From Desulfovibrio desulfuricans (lineage in GTDB: Bacteria > Desulfobacterota > Desulfovibrionia > Desulfovibrionales > Desulfovibrionaceae), in NCBI GenBank assembly GCA_015062205.1, contig SUVB01000015.1, forward strand, positions 1-64,000: a DNA stretch of 64,000 nt. The letters run 5' to 3'. A model generated the notes under the pieces. It worked only from the letters and a program-made list of their open reading frames with translations, was not told the origin of the DNA and did not search any database. Made by a program: the position numbers and the translations under genes. This document shows, piece by piece, positions 52,187 through 62,014 of this stretch. How positions within the stretch are numbered: position 1 is the stretch's first letter; each line of letters begins with the position of its first letter.

Positions 52187-52656
52187 ACGGCATCCCGGCG
52201 GCGCGCACGCCTTGCGATCGCGGCTTCACGGACGACGGCGTCGGCCGCGTCTCCGCCTCCGGCGTCAGACAAAACGGCACGTTATCTGCCGGACGCCGGG
52301 CGCGCCATGCGCGACAGTTCTCCTCAGATATTTGACGCAACACCATGCCACAGCGGCCCCGGTTGCGCAAGATGCCCCGGCACGCTTCGCAGGACGGGCG
52401 CCCCCGCATTCCCCCGCAGCGCGAATTTCCGCGCTGCGGCATTGCGCCGGAAAAAGGCGCCTTCGTCGGCGGAACCTGCAGTGCAGCCCCCGGGGGCAGC
52501 CGCGTCCGCCCTGACGCTCCCGCGCCGTCCGCGCCTGCAGGCTTGCGTCCCCCGCCGCTTGCGGATAGAAGAAAATGTTTGCGCGCTTCCGGCCCCCGGC
52601 CGTCCATGCGGAGGCGCGAATCTGCCCGGCGCGCAGGCCGCGCCAAGGAGAACGGC
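52187..52656. other. Intergenic region between helicase and hisI
   Basis: 470 bases, GC-rich and open in several frames but none resembles a protein family. It should contain the two divergent promoters; no convincing -35/-10 pair was seen. AAGGAG for hisI lies at its right end. Confidence 0.5.
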
Positions 52657-53070
52657 ATGACGCCCGCAGTGCAAAACGATCTTCAGGCCCCGGGCCCGGA
52701 TTTTGCGCCCGATTTCAGCAAGGGCCTCGTGCCCGCCATCGCGCAGGATTGCGAAACCGGCGAGGTGCTCATGCTGGCCTACATGAACGAAGAAGCCTGG
52801 CGCAAAACGCTGGAGACCGGCGAAGCCCACTACTGGAGCCGCAGCCGCGGGAAACTGTGGCGCAAGGGCGGCACATCGGGCAACGTGCAGAAGGTGCGCG
52901 CCCTGCGGCTCGACTGCGACAGCGATGCCGTGCTCCTGCTCATCGAACAGACGGGCGGGGCGGCCTGCCATACCGGGCGCCGCTCCTGCTTTTTCAGGGA
53001 ATGGCGCGCGGGGGCCGTACGCATCTGCTCCCCGCAGGTCTTCGACCCCCGACGCGTCTACGGCAACTGA
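52657..53070 (+). CDS. hisI: Phosphoribosyl-AMP cyclohydrolase
   Basis: 137 residues. [29 protein letters not shown] and the metal-binding [20 protein letters not shown] motifs are complete. It opens the ring of phosphoribosyl-AMP, third step of histidine synthesis. It is not fused to HisE. AAGGAG six bases before the ATG. hisG follows after 63 bases. Confidence 0.95.
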   Translation: MTPAVQNDLQAPGPDFAPDFSKGLVPAIAQDCETGEVLMLAYMNEEAWRKTLETGEAHYWSRSRGKLWRKGGTSGNVQKVRALRLDCDSDAVLLLIEQTGGAACHTGRRSCFFREWRAGAVRICSPQVFDPRRVYGN

Positions 53071-53133
53071 CGCGCCGAAACCGGCAACCGCCGCGCGTCG
53101 CGGCGAATGCGACTCCAAGCAAGGAAAAACGCC

Positions 53134-54027
53134 ATGAGCGCGGAACTCAAGCCCATCATCAAGCTCGGCGTGCCCAAGGGCTCGCTGGAAGAAGCCACCA
53201 TCAACCTCTTTGAACGCGCGGGCTGGAAAATCCGCAAGCACACGCGCAACTATTTTCCCGACATCAACGACCCGGAGATCACGGCCTCGCTCTGCCGCGT
53301 GCAGGAAATCGGCGAATACATCGAAGCCGGCGTGCTGGATGTGGGCATCACCGGTCTGGACTGGCTCATTGAGCGCAATCATGAGGACAAGGTCGTGCGC
53401 ATCGCCGACCTGACCTATTCCAAAACCTCCAACCGTCCGTGCCGCTGGGTGCTGGCCGTGGCGGGCGATTCGCCCTACCAGAAACCCGCCGACCTCGCCG
53501 GCAAGCGCATCGCCACCGAGCTGGAAGGCCTCACCCGCCGCTATTTTGACAAGGTCGGCGTCAAGGTGGACGTCTTCTATTCCTGGGGCGCCACCGAGGC
53601 CAAGGTGGTGGAAGGTCTGGCCGACGGCATCGTGGAGGTGACGGAAACCGGCACCACCATCCGCGCCCACGGACTGCGCATCATTGACGAAGTCATGCTT
53701 TCCTACCCGGTGCTCATCGCCAACAGGGAGGCCTGGAACGACCCTGCCAAACACGCCAAGATCAAGCAACTCGATCTGCTGCTGCAGGGCGCGCTGCGGG
53801 CCGAGAATCTGGTGGCGCTGAAAATGAACGCCCCGGCCTCCCGCCTTGACGCCATCCTCGAAATGCTGCCCGCGCTCAACTCGCCCACCGTGTCGCCCCT
53901 GCGCGACGCGCGCTGGCTTTCCGTGGAAACCGTGGTGCAGATCGATGTGGTGCGCGACCTCATCCCCCGCCTGCGCGAGGCCGGGGCCGAGGGCATCATC
54001 GAATACGCCCTGAACAAGGTTATATGA
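53134..54027 (+). CDS. hisG: ATP phosphoribosyltransferase, long form
   Basis: 297 residues, which is the long HisG with a C-terminal ACT-like regulatory domain (about 225-297, SPTVSPL...VETVVQIDVV), so no HisZ is needed. LGVPKGSLEEAT at the N-terminus, DVGITGLDWL and EVTETGTTIR form the active site. It makes phosphoribosyl-ATP and is the feedback-regulated first step of the pathway. Confidence 0.95.
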   Translation: MSAELKPIIKLGVPKGSLEEATINLFERAGWKIRKHTRNYFPDINDPEITASLCRVQEIGEYIEAGVLDVGITGLDWLIERNHEDKVVRIADLTYSKTSNRPCRWVLAVAGDSPYQKPADLAGKRIATELEGLTRRYFDKVGVKVDVFYSWGATEAKVVEGLADGIVEVTETGTTIRAHGLRIIDEVMLSYPVLIANREAWNDPAKHAKIKQLDLLLQGALRAENLVALKMNAPASRLDAILEMLPALNSPTVSPLRDARWLSVETVVQIDVVRDLIPRLREAGAEGIIEYALNKVI

Positions 54028-54110
54028 CGGGGCGGCCCCGCCGCCCTGTGCCGTTCCGCAGTTCGCCGCAGCAGGCGGGCCGCCCTTCATCCCGCAAGGA
54101 GCCGGATTCC

Positions 54111-54884
54111 ATGGACGACGCCAGCAAGGATTTTCTGGAAAATCTGCCGGAGCTGCAGCCCGGCGAAACATTCTGCTTTGACTGCAACCCCGAGGTGCCC
54201 TGCTTCAACCAGTGCTGCGCCGAACTCACCCTGCCCCTCACGCCCTACGACGTGTTGCGCCTGCGCCGCCATATGGACAATATCGCCAGCGAGGCCTTCC
54301 TTGCCGACTTCACCACCATGCGCTCCTTCCCGGACACGGGGTTTCCCCTGCCCATGCTGCGCATGCTCCAGGGGCCGGGCGAGCCCTGTCCCTTCGTGAC
54401 GCCCGGCGGCTGTTCCGTCTATGAGGACAGGCCGGGCGCGTGCCGGTTCTACCCCTTGGGGCGCGGAACAAAAATGGCGGAAGACGGCGTTGCGGAGCGC
54501 TTTTTCGTGGTGCGGGAGCCGCACTGTCACGGTTTTGACAAAGGCACGGAACGCACGGCGCAGGCATGGCTGCAAAATGAGGAGCTGGCCCCCTACAACG
54601 CGGCCAATGACCGCTACATGCGCCTCATGGCGCTGGTGCGCGCCACGGGCAGGCCCCTGGAACCGCGCATGGCCACCATGGCGGTGCTCTGCCTTTTCCA
54701 GCTGGATAAATTCCGCGAGCTCATCACCGCCATGCGCATTTTTGCGCACGTCACTGCGAACGAGGCGCGGCAACAGGCCGTCATGGAGGACAGCCTCGCG
54801 GGCGACGAGGCCGCCTTGGACTTCGCTCTGGACTGGATGGAACTGAGTATTTTCGGCCAGTGTCCGCGCCTGTCCAAAAAGTAA
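54111..54884 (+). CDS. YkgJ-family cysteine-cluster protein
   Basis: 257 residues with CNPEVPCFNQCC near residues 25-36, then CPFVTPGGCSVYEDRPGACR (metal-binding Cys set) and a His/Cys pair in PHCHGF. YkgJ (CxxxCxxCC) proteins bind zinc or an Fe-S cluster; function is unknown. CAAGGAG lies upstream of the ATG at 54111. Position after hisG with an 83-base gap may reflect one transcript. Confidence 0.82.
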   Translation: MDDASKDFLENLPELQPGETFCFDCNPEVPCFNQCCAELTLPLTPYDVLRLRRHMDNIASEAFLADFTTMRSFPDTGFPLPMLRMLQGPGEPCPFVTPGGCSVYEDRPGACRFYPLGRGTKMAEDGVAERFFVVREPHCHGFDKGTERTAQAWLQNEELAPYNAANDRYMRLMALVRATGRPLEPRMATMAVLCLFQLDKFRELITAMRIFAHVTANEARQQAVMEDSLAGDEAALDFALDWMELSIFGQCPRLSKK

Positions 54885-55221
54885 TTTTGCCCGACAGTTC
54901 ACAAGGCGCACGCGGGGCGGGGCATCCGCCGCTCCCGCGTGCGCCCCGTCGCCTGCGCCCCGGGCTCCCCGGTTCCCCTTCCCCTTCTGCCCGCAGCAAA
55001 GATCCGCCGCTCGTGAGAAATTTCTTTTACAAAATGCGGAGAATATGTCAGAGTTATGTGGAACCCAAGGGCGTCCTCGGGGACATGTCCTGTATTTACA
55101 TTTTTTTCAAACAGTTGCGCATAACGCTCTTGCGCGACGCCGCGCGACGGACTGCGAACGGCAACCTTTCTGCCGGGGCGCTGGCCCCGGTGCCGGCCGA
55201 AACCCCGTATCGGAGGAAAGT
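54885..55221. other. Intergenic region before the TSUP gene, with hairpin
   Basis: 337 bases. At 54905-54945 a 12-base perfect stem (GGCGCACGCGGG / CCCGCGTGCGCC) with a long loop may end the YkgJ transcript, although no T-tract follows. The section from 55015 to 55150 is AT-rich and probably holds the promoter of the next gene. Confidence 0.5.
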
Positions 55222-56484
55222 ATGAGTTTTGGCAGACAGGTGTACGAGTTTCTGCTGAGCAGCTCCCAGGCATATGCCAAATGGGATTTGGAAGTTTCCA
55301 CTTCCATTCTCAGGAACAGGAAAAAACTGCTCATTCTGCTGGCGCTGGCCGTGCCCGTTCTGGCCGGCTGTCTGGCCGAAGCCTATGAATACCATGAAAT
55401 GCTGGGCGGCAAGTCGGCCTATGCGCCGGCCTTCTACACCACCACCATTTTCCTGGCGTCCATAGCCGTCGGCCTGGCTGCAGGCCTCATCACCGGGTGC
55501 ATCGGCGCGGGCGGCGGCTTTATCATCACTCCGGCCCTCATGGCCGTGGGCGTCAAGGGCATTCTTGCGGTGGGCACGGACCTTTTCCACATTTTCGCCA
55601 AGGCCATCATGGGCACCACCGTGCACAAGAAACTGGGCAACGTCTCCGCCAAGCTGGCCGTGGCCTTTCTGGTGGGTTCCATCGGCGGCACCTTCATCGG
55701 CGGCGCCATCAACAAGGGCCTGTACAATGCCGATCCCCTGCTCTCCGAGCTGTTCATCAGCACCATCTATGCGGTCCTGCTGGGCTTCCTCGGCTTTTAC
55801 GCCCTGTTCGACTTCCTGAAGAGCACACGCGGCACGCAGGCAACCCAGGCCGCGCAGGCCGGCGGCAATGCCGGCATGACCGGTCTTTCGCTGAAACTGC
55901 AGAGCCTCTCCGTGCCGCCCATGATCACCTTTGACGAAGACCTCGTGCCCGGCGGCCGCCGCATTTCCGGCTGGATCGTCGCTGCGGGCGGCGTTTTTGT
56001 GGGCCTGCTGGCCGCCATCATGGGCGTGGGCGGCGGCTTTGTGACCTTCCCCATGTTCGTGTACATCTTCGGCGTGTCCTCCATGACCACCGTGGGCACG
56101 GATATTCTGCAGATCATCTTCACCGCCGGTTTCGCCGCCGTGGGCCAGTACGCCATCTACGGCTACGTGTTCTACACCCTGGCCATCGGCATGCTGCTCG
56201 GCTCGCTGCTGGGCATCCAGATCGGCGCGCTGACCACCAAGGCCGTCAAGGGCGTACACATCCGCGGCTTCTACGCCGTCTCCATCATCGCGGGCTTCAT
56301 CAACCGCGCAGCTGTCCTGCCCAAGAAGCTGGTGGAAATGGAAGTGCTGCACTGGTCGCCCAATGTGGTCAACATCATCGAACAGGTGGGCAACGTCGTC
56401 TTCTGGGTTGTGGTGGCCGTATTCGGCCTCTGGGTCTTCAGCAAATTCTTCCTTAACCTCGGCAAACTCAGAGGGGAGGCCTAG
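55222..56484 (+). CDS. TauE/SafE (TSUP) family permease
   Basis: 420 residues with eight or more helices. Two duplicated halves carry the family motifs: GLITGCIGAGGGFIITPAL and LLAAIMGVGGGFVTFPMF, each followed by a VGTDxxxI segment. TSUP proteins transport sulfite, sulfonates or other organic anions. A soluble insertion (about 205-255) divides the halves. GGAGG is placed before the ATG. The next gene begins three bases after the stop and is probably a dedicated partner. Confidence 0.9.
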   Translation: MSFGRQVYEFLLSSSQAYAKWDLEVSTSILRNRKKLLILLALAVPVLAGCLAEAYEYHEMLGGKSAYAPAFYTTTIFLASIAVGLAAGLITGCIGAGGGFIITPALMAVGVKGILAVGTDLFHIFAKAIMGTTVHKKLGNVSAKLAVAFLVGSIGGTFIGGAINKGLYNADPLLSELFISTIYAVLLGFLGFYALFDFLKSTRGTQATQAAQAGGNAGMTGLSLKLQSLSVPPMITFDEDLVPGGRRISGWIVAAGGVFVGLLAAIMGVGGGFVTFPMFVYIFGVSSMTTVGTDILQIIFTAGFAAVGQYAIYGYVFYTLAIGMLLGSLLGIQIGALTTKAVKGVHIRGFYAVSIIAGFINRAAVLPKKLVEMEVLHWSPNVVNIIEQVGNVVFWVVVAVFGLWVFSKFFLNLGKLRGEA

Positions 56485-56486
56485 CC

Positions 56487-57218
56487 ATGCTTATTCACGA
56501 GAAAGGCCCCTTCATGCGGGGCAGCCTGCTGCTGGTCTCGTTCCTCGTGCTGTTCTGCGTTCTGCTCACGCCGGTCATGCGCGACGAGAACGGCAACCAT
56601 CTGACGGGCCTGCAGTACGCCGACAACGTGTTCAATGAGCTCTCCAAGGGTTCGTCCTACTTCATCCCCGCCGTACGCAAGAGCATTGAATCCGTCAACG
56701 GCAAGACGGTGACAGTTACCGTCACGCTGAAAAAGGCCGAACTGGCCCCCCTGGCCGCAGCCGCCCTGCAGAAGGCGGGGGCCGCCGAGGCAAAGGCCGA
56801 AAACGCCACGGTGACCTTCACCGGCGACCTCGGCAAGATATTGGCCTCCGCCACGGACGATGCCGACCGGCTGTACCACAACGACGCCGACACCGTCTCG
56901 CAGAAGTACGGCGGCGAGAACGCCCTCAAGATGGCCTCCGCCTGGTGGTACACGCTCTCGCCCGCCATCAAGGAGCTGCAGAAGCAGCGCCTGATCCCCG
57001 AGGCGCAGGTTGTGGACCAGGTGCTGCGCCGCGCCGTGGAGCCCGGCAACAATTTCTTCAGCGTGACGCCGACCAAGGTTTCCGAGCACATTCTGCTGCT
57101 GGCGGGCATGCTGGCTTTTTATGTCATCTATACCCTGTGGTACGGCTTCGCCATCTTTGAACTGTTTGAGGGCATCGGCCTGGCCATGACAAAGTCCAAG
57201 GTCAAGCAGGAAAGTTAG
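56487..57218 (+). CDS. Membrane-anchored partner of the TSUP permease, unknown family
   Basis: 243 residues with a helix at each end (about 12-30 and 203-228) and a soluble domain between them, predicted outside the membrane. The middle has repeated VTVTVTL-type strands and Ala/Glu helices. No family recognised. The two-gene unit with the TSUP permease and the terminator after it suggest an accessory subunit. Confidence 0.65.
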   Translation: MLIHEKGPFMRGSLLLVSFLVLFCVLLTPVMRDENGNHLTGLQYADNVFNELSKGSSYFIPAVRKSIESVNGKTVTVTVTLKKAELAPLAAAALQKAGAAEAKAENATVTFTGDLGKILASATDDADRLYHNDADTVSQKYGGENALKMASAWWYTLSPAIKELQKQRLIPEAQVVDQVLRRAVEPGNNFFSVTPTKVSEHILLLAGMLAFYVIYTLWYGFAIFELFEGIGLAMTKSKVKQES

Positions 57219-57243
57219 CGCGGCTGCGCCGCGTTACGGCAGT

Positions 57244-57274
57244 AGGGGCTGCCCTGCATGGGCGGCCCCTTTTC
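57244..57274 (+). terminator. Terminator after the TSUP pair
   Basis: Stem AGGGGCTGCCC / GGGCGGCCCCT (one mismatch) with loop TGCAT, followed by TTTT. Confidence 0.85.
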
Positions 57275-57476
57275 ATTCCGGCAGGGACAGCACGCCGGAA
57301 CAGTCCGGAGAAGATGCCGACAGGCTCGCATCGCCGGGCACATATCAACAATAAAAAATATATACGGGATTTCCATTGACGGGCATGTCCGTCTTCACTA
57401 CCTTTGTTGCGACGTATTCCTGAACCTTGTAGAAACGCCGCAGTCTGCCGCCCGCATACACTGCAACAGAATTTCT

Positions 57477-58331
57477 ATGCCCAGCCTCTGGAACGCAAAA
57501 CCCCAGGATCCCCTGACTGAAGCCCAGAACAGCGGGGCCACGGTCACGCTGACCTGCTGCCTCGTGCGGAAGGGGGAACCCGTCGAGATGCGGATTGAGG
57601 GCCTGCTGCGCAATGTGCAGGGACGGGAAGCGCAGCTCTTTGTGACGCATGCGACGCCGTTGCCCGGCAAAAGCAGGACACTCGACGGCCGCTTTGATTT
57701 CACCTTCCAGATTGCCGCCCGCTCCGCCGATGCCCAGGGCGCGCGCATGGGCGCGTCGGGCACGGGGCTCATCCTCAAGACGGAGGACGACAAGGACGGC
57801 ACGCTGCGCACTGTCGATGTGCGCTTCCCGCTCAATTTCAATGTGCGCCCCCTGCGCAGGAACAAACGTTACTTCTGGAAGGATGAGTTCACCCGTCTGT
57901 TCCGCGTCATGCAGCTCGACAGGCCGCCGGCGACACGGGAAGAGCTGGCGGCATTGCTGCGCTCGCGCCCGGAGGCCTCTTCCAGCACGCAACTTATCGA
58001 CATCTCTGCGGGCGGCGCCTGCGCCTGCCTGTCCGAGGAGGCGGCGCGGCCCTCCTTCTCCTCCGGCGTGATCTACATTGTTTTTTTTATTCCCAGCAGG
58101 GCTGCCAGGGAGGAATCTCCCTTCGTCTTCTTGGCCAGACGCCTGGGCCTGGGGCGGGAACAGTGCCCGCAGGGCATAAGCGTGCGCCTGTGTTTTACGG
58201 ATGAGCTCAGCTGGGCGCACCAGCAGCAGACGCTCAAATGGCTGCCCATTGAGCTGGACGGCTCCAGCCGCCTGCGCGCTTGCCTGGAACAGCATTATGA
58301 CGCAGAACGCGACACCGCCCCCGGGGACTGA
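57477..58331 (+). CDS. PilZ-domain protein
   Basis: 284 residues from the ATG at 57477. The c-di-GMP motifs are RRNKR (Arg127-Arg131, RxxxR) and DISAGG (Asp175-Gly180, DxSxxG). The N-terminal part is a YcgR-like barrel. It would bind c-di-GMP and act on motility or surface properties in a motile bacterium; the target is unknown. The 57275-57476 upstream stretch is AT-rich and probably contains the promoter. Confidence 0.72.
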   Translation: MPSLWNAKPQDPLTEAQNSGATVTLTCCLVRKGEPVEMRIEGLLRNVQGREAQLFVTHATPLPGKSRTLDGRFDFTFQIAARSADAQGARMGASGTGLILKTEDDKDGTLRTVDVRFPLNFNVRPLRRNKRYFWKDEFTRLFRVMQLDRPPATREELAALLRSRPEASSSTQLIDISAGGACACLSEEAARPSFSSGVIYIVFFIPSRAAREESPFVFLARRLGLGREQCPQGISVRLCFTDELSWAHQQQTLKWLPIELDGSSRLRACLEQHYDAERDTAPGD

Positions 58332-58452
58332 CAAAACGCGCCGCTCGTAACCCCAGCTCTGGCATTGAATATGCATAATTCATGGCGTCCGCGCGCGAGC
58401 GCGGCAATTTTGACATCCCGCCTGCGGGCGACAGCCATAAAAGGATACCGCC

Positions 58453-58707
58453 ATGAAGATCACCGGCTTCACTCCCTCCGACGCACTGACCTTCCCCATG
58501 TTTGAAAAGGAAACGGCGGCCGCCGGCGCCGCCCCGTCGCGCGACGTGATCAGCCTCCAGTCCTTGCGCATGATGGACATGGACGATGCGGAGGCGGACG
58601 CCCTGCTTGACGAAACTCTCGGCATGATCGCGCAGGACAATGTGGCCGCTCTTTCCGTGCACGGCGGCCTGACTGCGGGCCGTGTGGCCGAACTCCTGAG
58701 CCTGTAG
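58453..58707 (+). CDS. Small hypothetical protein (84 aa)
   Basis: 84 residues, acidic, rich in Ala, Leu, Met and Asp, with AAAGGATACCGCC before the ATG. The C-terminus ends in HGGLTAGRVAELL. No family was recognised. It follows the PilZ gene after 121 bases. Confidence 0.55.
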   Translation: MKITGFTPSDALTFPMFEKETAAAGAAPSRDVISLQSLRMMDMDDAEADALLDETLGMIAQDNVAALSVHGGLTAGRVAELLSL

Positions 58708-59128
58708 GCCGCGCCCCGCGGCCCCCGGGCGGTCTGGCCGGCGAAACGCGCGGCCGATCCCGCTACCTGTCCGTTTGCCTGTCCGCGACGCCCCGGATTG
58801 CCGAAACTCCGGAACCGACGCGGACACGCCGGGAACCCACCCGCGCCTTCATCCGCACCCGCACTGCCGGCCCCAGACCCGCATGGAGCGCATGCCTCCA
58901 TACGGGTCTTGTTGTTTTGCCCACAATGTTCTACGTTTCTAAAAAAAATCTGCATAGGCAGCCCGGCCGAGGGCAGGGAACCCGTCAACCCCCCGTGGCT
59001 TGCGGCTGTGGTTGCCGTAAGGCTTGCCATATACGGGCATTTTCGATAGATTGTCGTCTTGCCGTATCGCGTCTGCGACCACATCGACAGTTCGCCGGTG
59101 ACGCGCCATATTTTATTGAGGATGAGGC
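58708..59128. other. Intergenic region before the oxoamine synthase gene
   Basis: 421 bases. It contains a hairpin at 58875-58909 (separate entry) and an AT-rich part near 58910-58960 that could be a promoter. No gene seen. Confidence 0.5.
58875..58916 (+). terminator. Terminator-like hairpin
   Basis: Stem AGACCCGCATGGAG / CTCCATACGGGTCT (one mismatch), seven-base loop, followed by TGTTGTTTT. Confidence 0.7.
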
Positions 59129-60445
59129 ATGAAGAAAACTCCTCCCTGTCAGACCGACCAGACAACCACGCACCAGCCCGCCGCAGCGAGCAGCGCTTCC
59201 GGCTTCAATCGCATGCGTTCCAAGCTCGCCTTTGACCGGCTTGTGGAAATGGGCGCCAGGATGGGGATGGAAAATCCTCTGTTTCTCTGCCACGAACGCG
59301 CGGCCAAGGCCACCACGCTCATCGGCGGCAAGGAATACCTCAATTTCTCCACCTATGACTACCTTGACATCAACGCCCACCCGGAGATCACCGAGGCCGT
59401 GACCAGGGCCGCCGCGCTGTACGGCACCTCCGCCGGGGCCAGCCGCCTGGTCGGCGGCGAACGCCCGCCCCACCGCGAACTGGAACGCGCCCTTGCCGAT
59501 CTCTACGGTGTGGAGGACTGCATTGTCTACGTGAGCGGTCACGCCACCAATGTCTCCACCCTGGGCTTTCTTTTCGGCCACCGTGACGTCATCTTTCATG
59601 ACGGGCTGGCCCACAATTCGCTGGTGCAGGGCGCGCGCCTTTCCGGCGCGACGCGGTATTCCTATGCCCACAACGACTGCGACGCGCTGGAAGAGATGCT
59701 CAAGGCCAAACGCGCCGAGCACAAGCGCGCCGTCATCGTGACCGAAGGCCTGTTCAGCATGGACGGCAACATCCCCGACCTGCCCCGCATCATTGAACTG
59801 AAAAAACGCTATGACTGCATGCTGCTGGTGGATGAGGCGCACTCGCTGGGCGTACTCGGCAACACCGGGCGCGGCGTCCATGAATATTTCAATATTGATG
59901 CCGCCGAGGTGGACATGTGGATGAGTACCCTCTCCAAGTCCATGTGCGGCTGCGGCGGCTTCATTGCCGGCCGTCGTGATCTGGTTGAATTTCTGAAATA
60001 CGGTTCACCGGGCTTTGTGTTCAGTGTGGGCATGCCGCCCGTTATCGCCGTGGCCTGCCGCAAGGCGCTGGAAATCATGCTGCGCGAGCCGGAACGCGTG
60101 CACAGGCTGCAGGAGATATCCCAGTTTTTTGTGCGCTACGCCTCCGGCCTCGGGCTGGACACGGGCTCGGCCCAGGGCTACGCCATCGTGCCCGTCATGG
60201 TCGGCGATCCCATGGTGGCGGGTTTCCTGTCCAATGCGCTTATCAAGCGCGGCGTCTATGTCATGCCCATCACCTTTCCCGCCGTCAAGGAAGGCACGGA
60301 TCGCCTGCGCTTCTTCCTTTCCGCCTCGCATACTGAAGAGCATATCCGCAAGGCGCTGGACGCGGTCAGGGAAGAACTGCCCAGGGCGCGGGAAACCGTG
60401 GAGGCGTATAAACGTGAACACGCCGGTACAGACGAAGAGCGCTAG
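59129..60445 (+). CDS. Alpha-oxoamine synthase (AONS/KBL/SPT family, PLP)
   Basis: 438 residues. The PLP lysine is Lys270 in STLSKSM, with Asp235 in VDEAHS and His138 in YVSGHATN; GGxxxxHRELE appears near 110-118. The family condenses an amino acid with an acyl-CoA or acyl-ACP (biotin, threonine cleavage, sphingolipid or heme pathways). No bioF partner genes follow; the next genes are glycosyltransferase and deacetylase, so a lipid-glycan product is possible. The leader of 25 residues is Thr/Gln-rich. Confidence 0.85.
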   Translation: MKKTPPCQTDQTTTHQPAAASSASGFNRMRSKLAFDRLVEMGARMGMENPLFLCHERAAKATTLIGGKEYLNFSTYDYLDINAHPEITEAVTRAAALYGTSAGASRLVGGERPPHRELERALADLYGVEDCIVYVSGHATNVSTLGFLFGHRDVIFHDGLAHNSLVQGARLSGATRYSYAHNDCDALEEMLKAKRAEHKRAVIVTEGLFSMDGNIPDLPRIIELKKRYDCMLLVDEAHSLGVLGNTGRGVHEYFNIDAAEVDMWMSTLSKSMCGCGGFIAGRRDLVEFLKYGSPGFVFSVGMPPVIAVACRKALEIMLREPERVHRLQEISQFFVRYASGLGLDTGSAQGYAIVPVMVGDPMVAGFLSNALIKRGVYVMPITFPAVKEGTDRLRFFLSASHTEEHIRKALDAVREELPRARETVEAYKREHAGTDEER

Positions 60446-60661
60446 CGCAACGCCACAGAGACTGTTCTGCCCGACGCATTGCGCACGCAGCCCGCACGCG
60501 GCTGCGGAACACCTTTTCCGCCCGGCTCCTGCCGTCGCCCGTCCGCGTCTGTTCCTGCAGGCCGGAACGGACGCCGGAACACATCCGTATGCGGCGTCGC
60601 CGCACCCTGACGCCGTCGGGCGGACAGCGCAACAGCAGGCCCGCCTGCGCCGGAGCGCCTC

Positions 60662-62014
60662 ATGACGCACCCCGCCGGCGGCACGCATCCCCCCGCAGGG
60701 GCGGCCCTGCCTGCCGTCGCCTACGTCCTGCTCTGGTTCCCCCTCTCCTCGGAGACGTTCATTTTCCGTGAGGTTGTGCAGCTCATGGCCCGGGGGCTGC
60801 CTGTTCGTATCTACACCATGTACGGCGAACGGCTCGGCGGCTGCAGCAAGGAAATGCGCTCCTTCCCCGGTTCTGTGCAGCGCATGGGCGTCGCCGCCGT
60901 AGGGCGCATCTTTGCCGCATTCTGGCGGGCTCTGCGACGCAAGCCCCGAACAGTCTGGCAGCTCCTGCGGCAGGGCTTTTTCCGCCGCATGCGCAATCTG
61001 GAATCGCTGGGGGAAAACCTGTGGTGCTTCATGGCCGGATTCCTGCTGGCCGAGTTGTGCACGGACAATCATATCAGACTCATCCACGCGCCATGGGCCA
61101 ACGGGCCGGCCACCGCAGCCTGGGTGGCCTCGCGCCTGACGGGCATTCCCTTTGCCTTCACAGGGCGGGCGGGTGACATCTACCCCGAGGACGGCCTGCT
61201 GCACGAAAAATCGAAGGACGCGCTGTTCATCCGCACCAACAACCACGCCAACGTAGCCTGGCTGCAGCGCTTCTGTCCGCCCGGCCGGAGCGACAAGGTG
61301 CATGCCGTCTACAACAGCCTCACATTCAAGCCCCGGGGCGCATGCGCCGTGCCCATGCGCCCCCCCTACCGTCTGCTGGCCGTGGGACGTTTTGCCCGCA
61401 CCAAGGGCTTTCCCGACCTGCTGACGGCCGTCGCCCGCCTGCTGCGCGAAAATGTGCCCGTCACGCTCACCCTGGTCGGCGACGGACGCTGGCGGCGCAA
61501 ACTCGTCGGCATGCGCGACCGGCTGGGTCTTCAGGGCGTTGTGCACATGCCCGGCTTCATTCCCCACGACCAGATCTGCAATTTCATGCTGGATCACGAC
61601 ATGCTCATCATGCCCAGCGTGGTGCATTCCAACGGCGACCGTGACGGCATCCCCAACGTCATCATGGAGGCCCTTTCGCACGGCATGCCGGTCATAGCCA
61701 CCGATGTGTGCGGCATTGCCGAGGTGGTCAGGAACGGGCAGACGGGCTTTCTGACGCCCCAGCGCAATCCCCGCGCCCTGGCGGATGCCGTGCGGCGCAT
61801 GCTTGCCGACAGGCCGCGCGCCCTGCGCATGGCCGAAGCCGGACGGACGCTGGTGTGCGACATGTTTGACCGCGAACGCAATATTGCCGCGCTGCTGCGC
61901 CTGTACACAGAGGAATGCGCCCGTTATTGGCGCAATCAGTCGGCCGGGGGCGGCGGAGACGCCGCTGCCGCTCCCGCCGGAAACGGCGAGGCGGATGCGG
62001 AAGGCCGCGCATGA
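60662..62014 (+). CDS. Family 4 glycosyltransferase
   Basis: 450 residues. The C-terminal donor site shows GRFARTKGFPDLL, LVGDGRWRRKL, MPSVVHSNGDRDGIPNVIMEALSHGMPVIAT split over the GT4 EX7E region (E in GIPNVIMEAL). It transfers a sugar to a surface glycan. It lies 216 bases after the oxoamine synthase gene and overlaps the deacetylase gene (ATGA). The C-terminal end is Gly/Ala-rich. Confidence 0.88.
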   Translation: MTHPAGGTHPPAGAALPAVAYVLLWFPLSSETFIFREVVQLMARGLPVRIYTMYGERLGGCSKEMRSFPGSVQRMGVAAVGRIFAAFWRALRRKPRTVWQLLRQGFFRRMRNLESLGENLWCFMAGFLLAELCTDNHIRLIHAPWANGPATAAWVASRLTGIPFAFTGRAGDIYPEDGLLHEKSKDALFIRTNNHANVAWLQRFCPPGRSDKVHAVYNSLTFKPRGACAVPMRPPYRLLAVGRFARTKGFPDLLTAVARLLRENVPVTLTLVGDGRWRRKLVGMRDRLGLQGVVHMPGFIPHDQICNFMLDHDMLIMPSVVHSNGDRDGIPNVIMEALSHGMPVIATDVCGIAEVVRNGQTGFLTPQRNPRALADAVRRMLADRPRALRMAEAGRTLVCDMFDRERNIAALLRLYTEECARYWRNQSAGGGGDAAAAPAGNGEADAEGRA

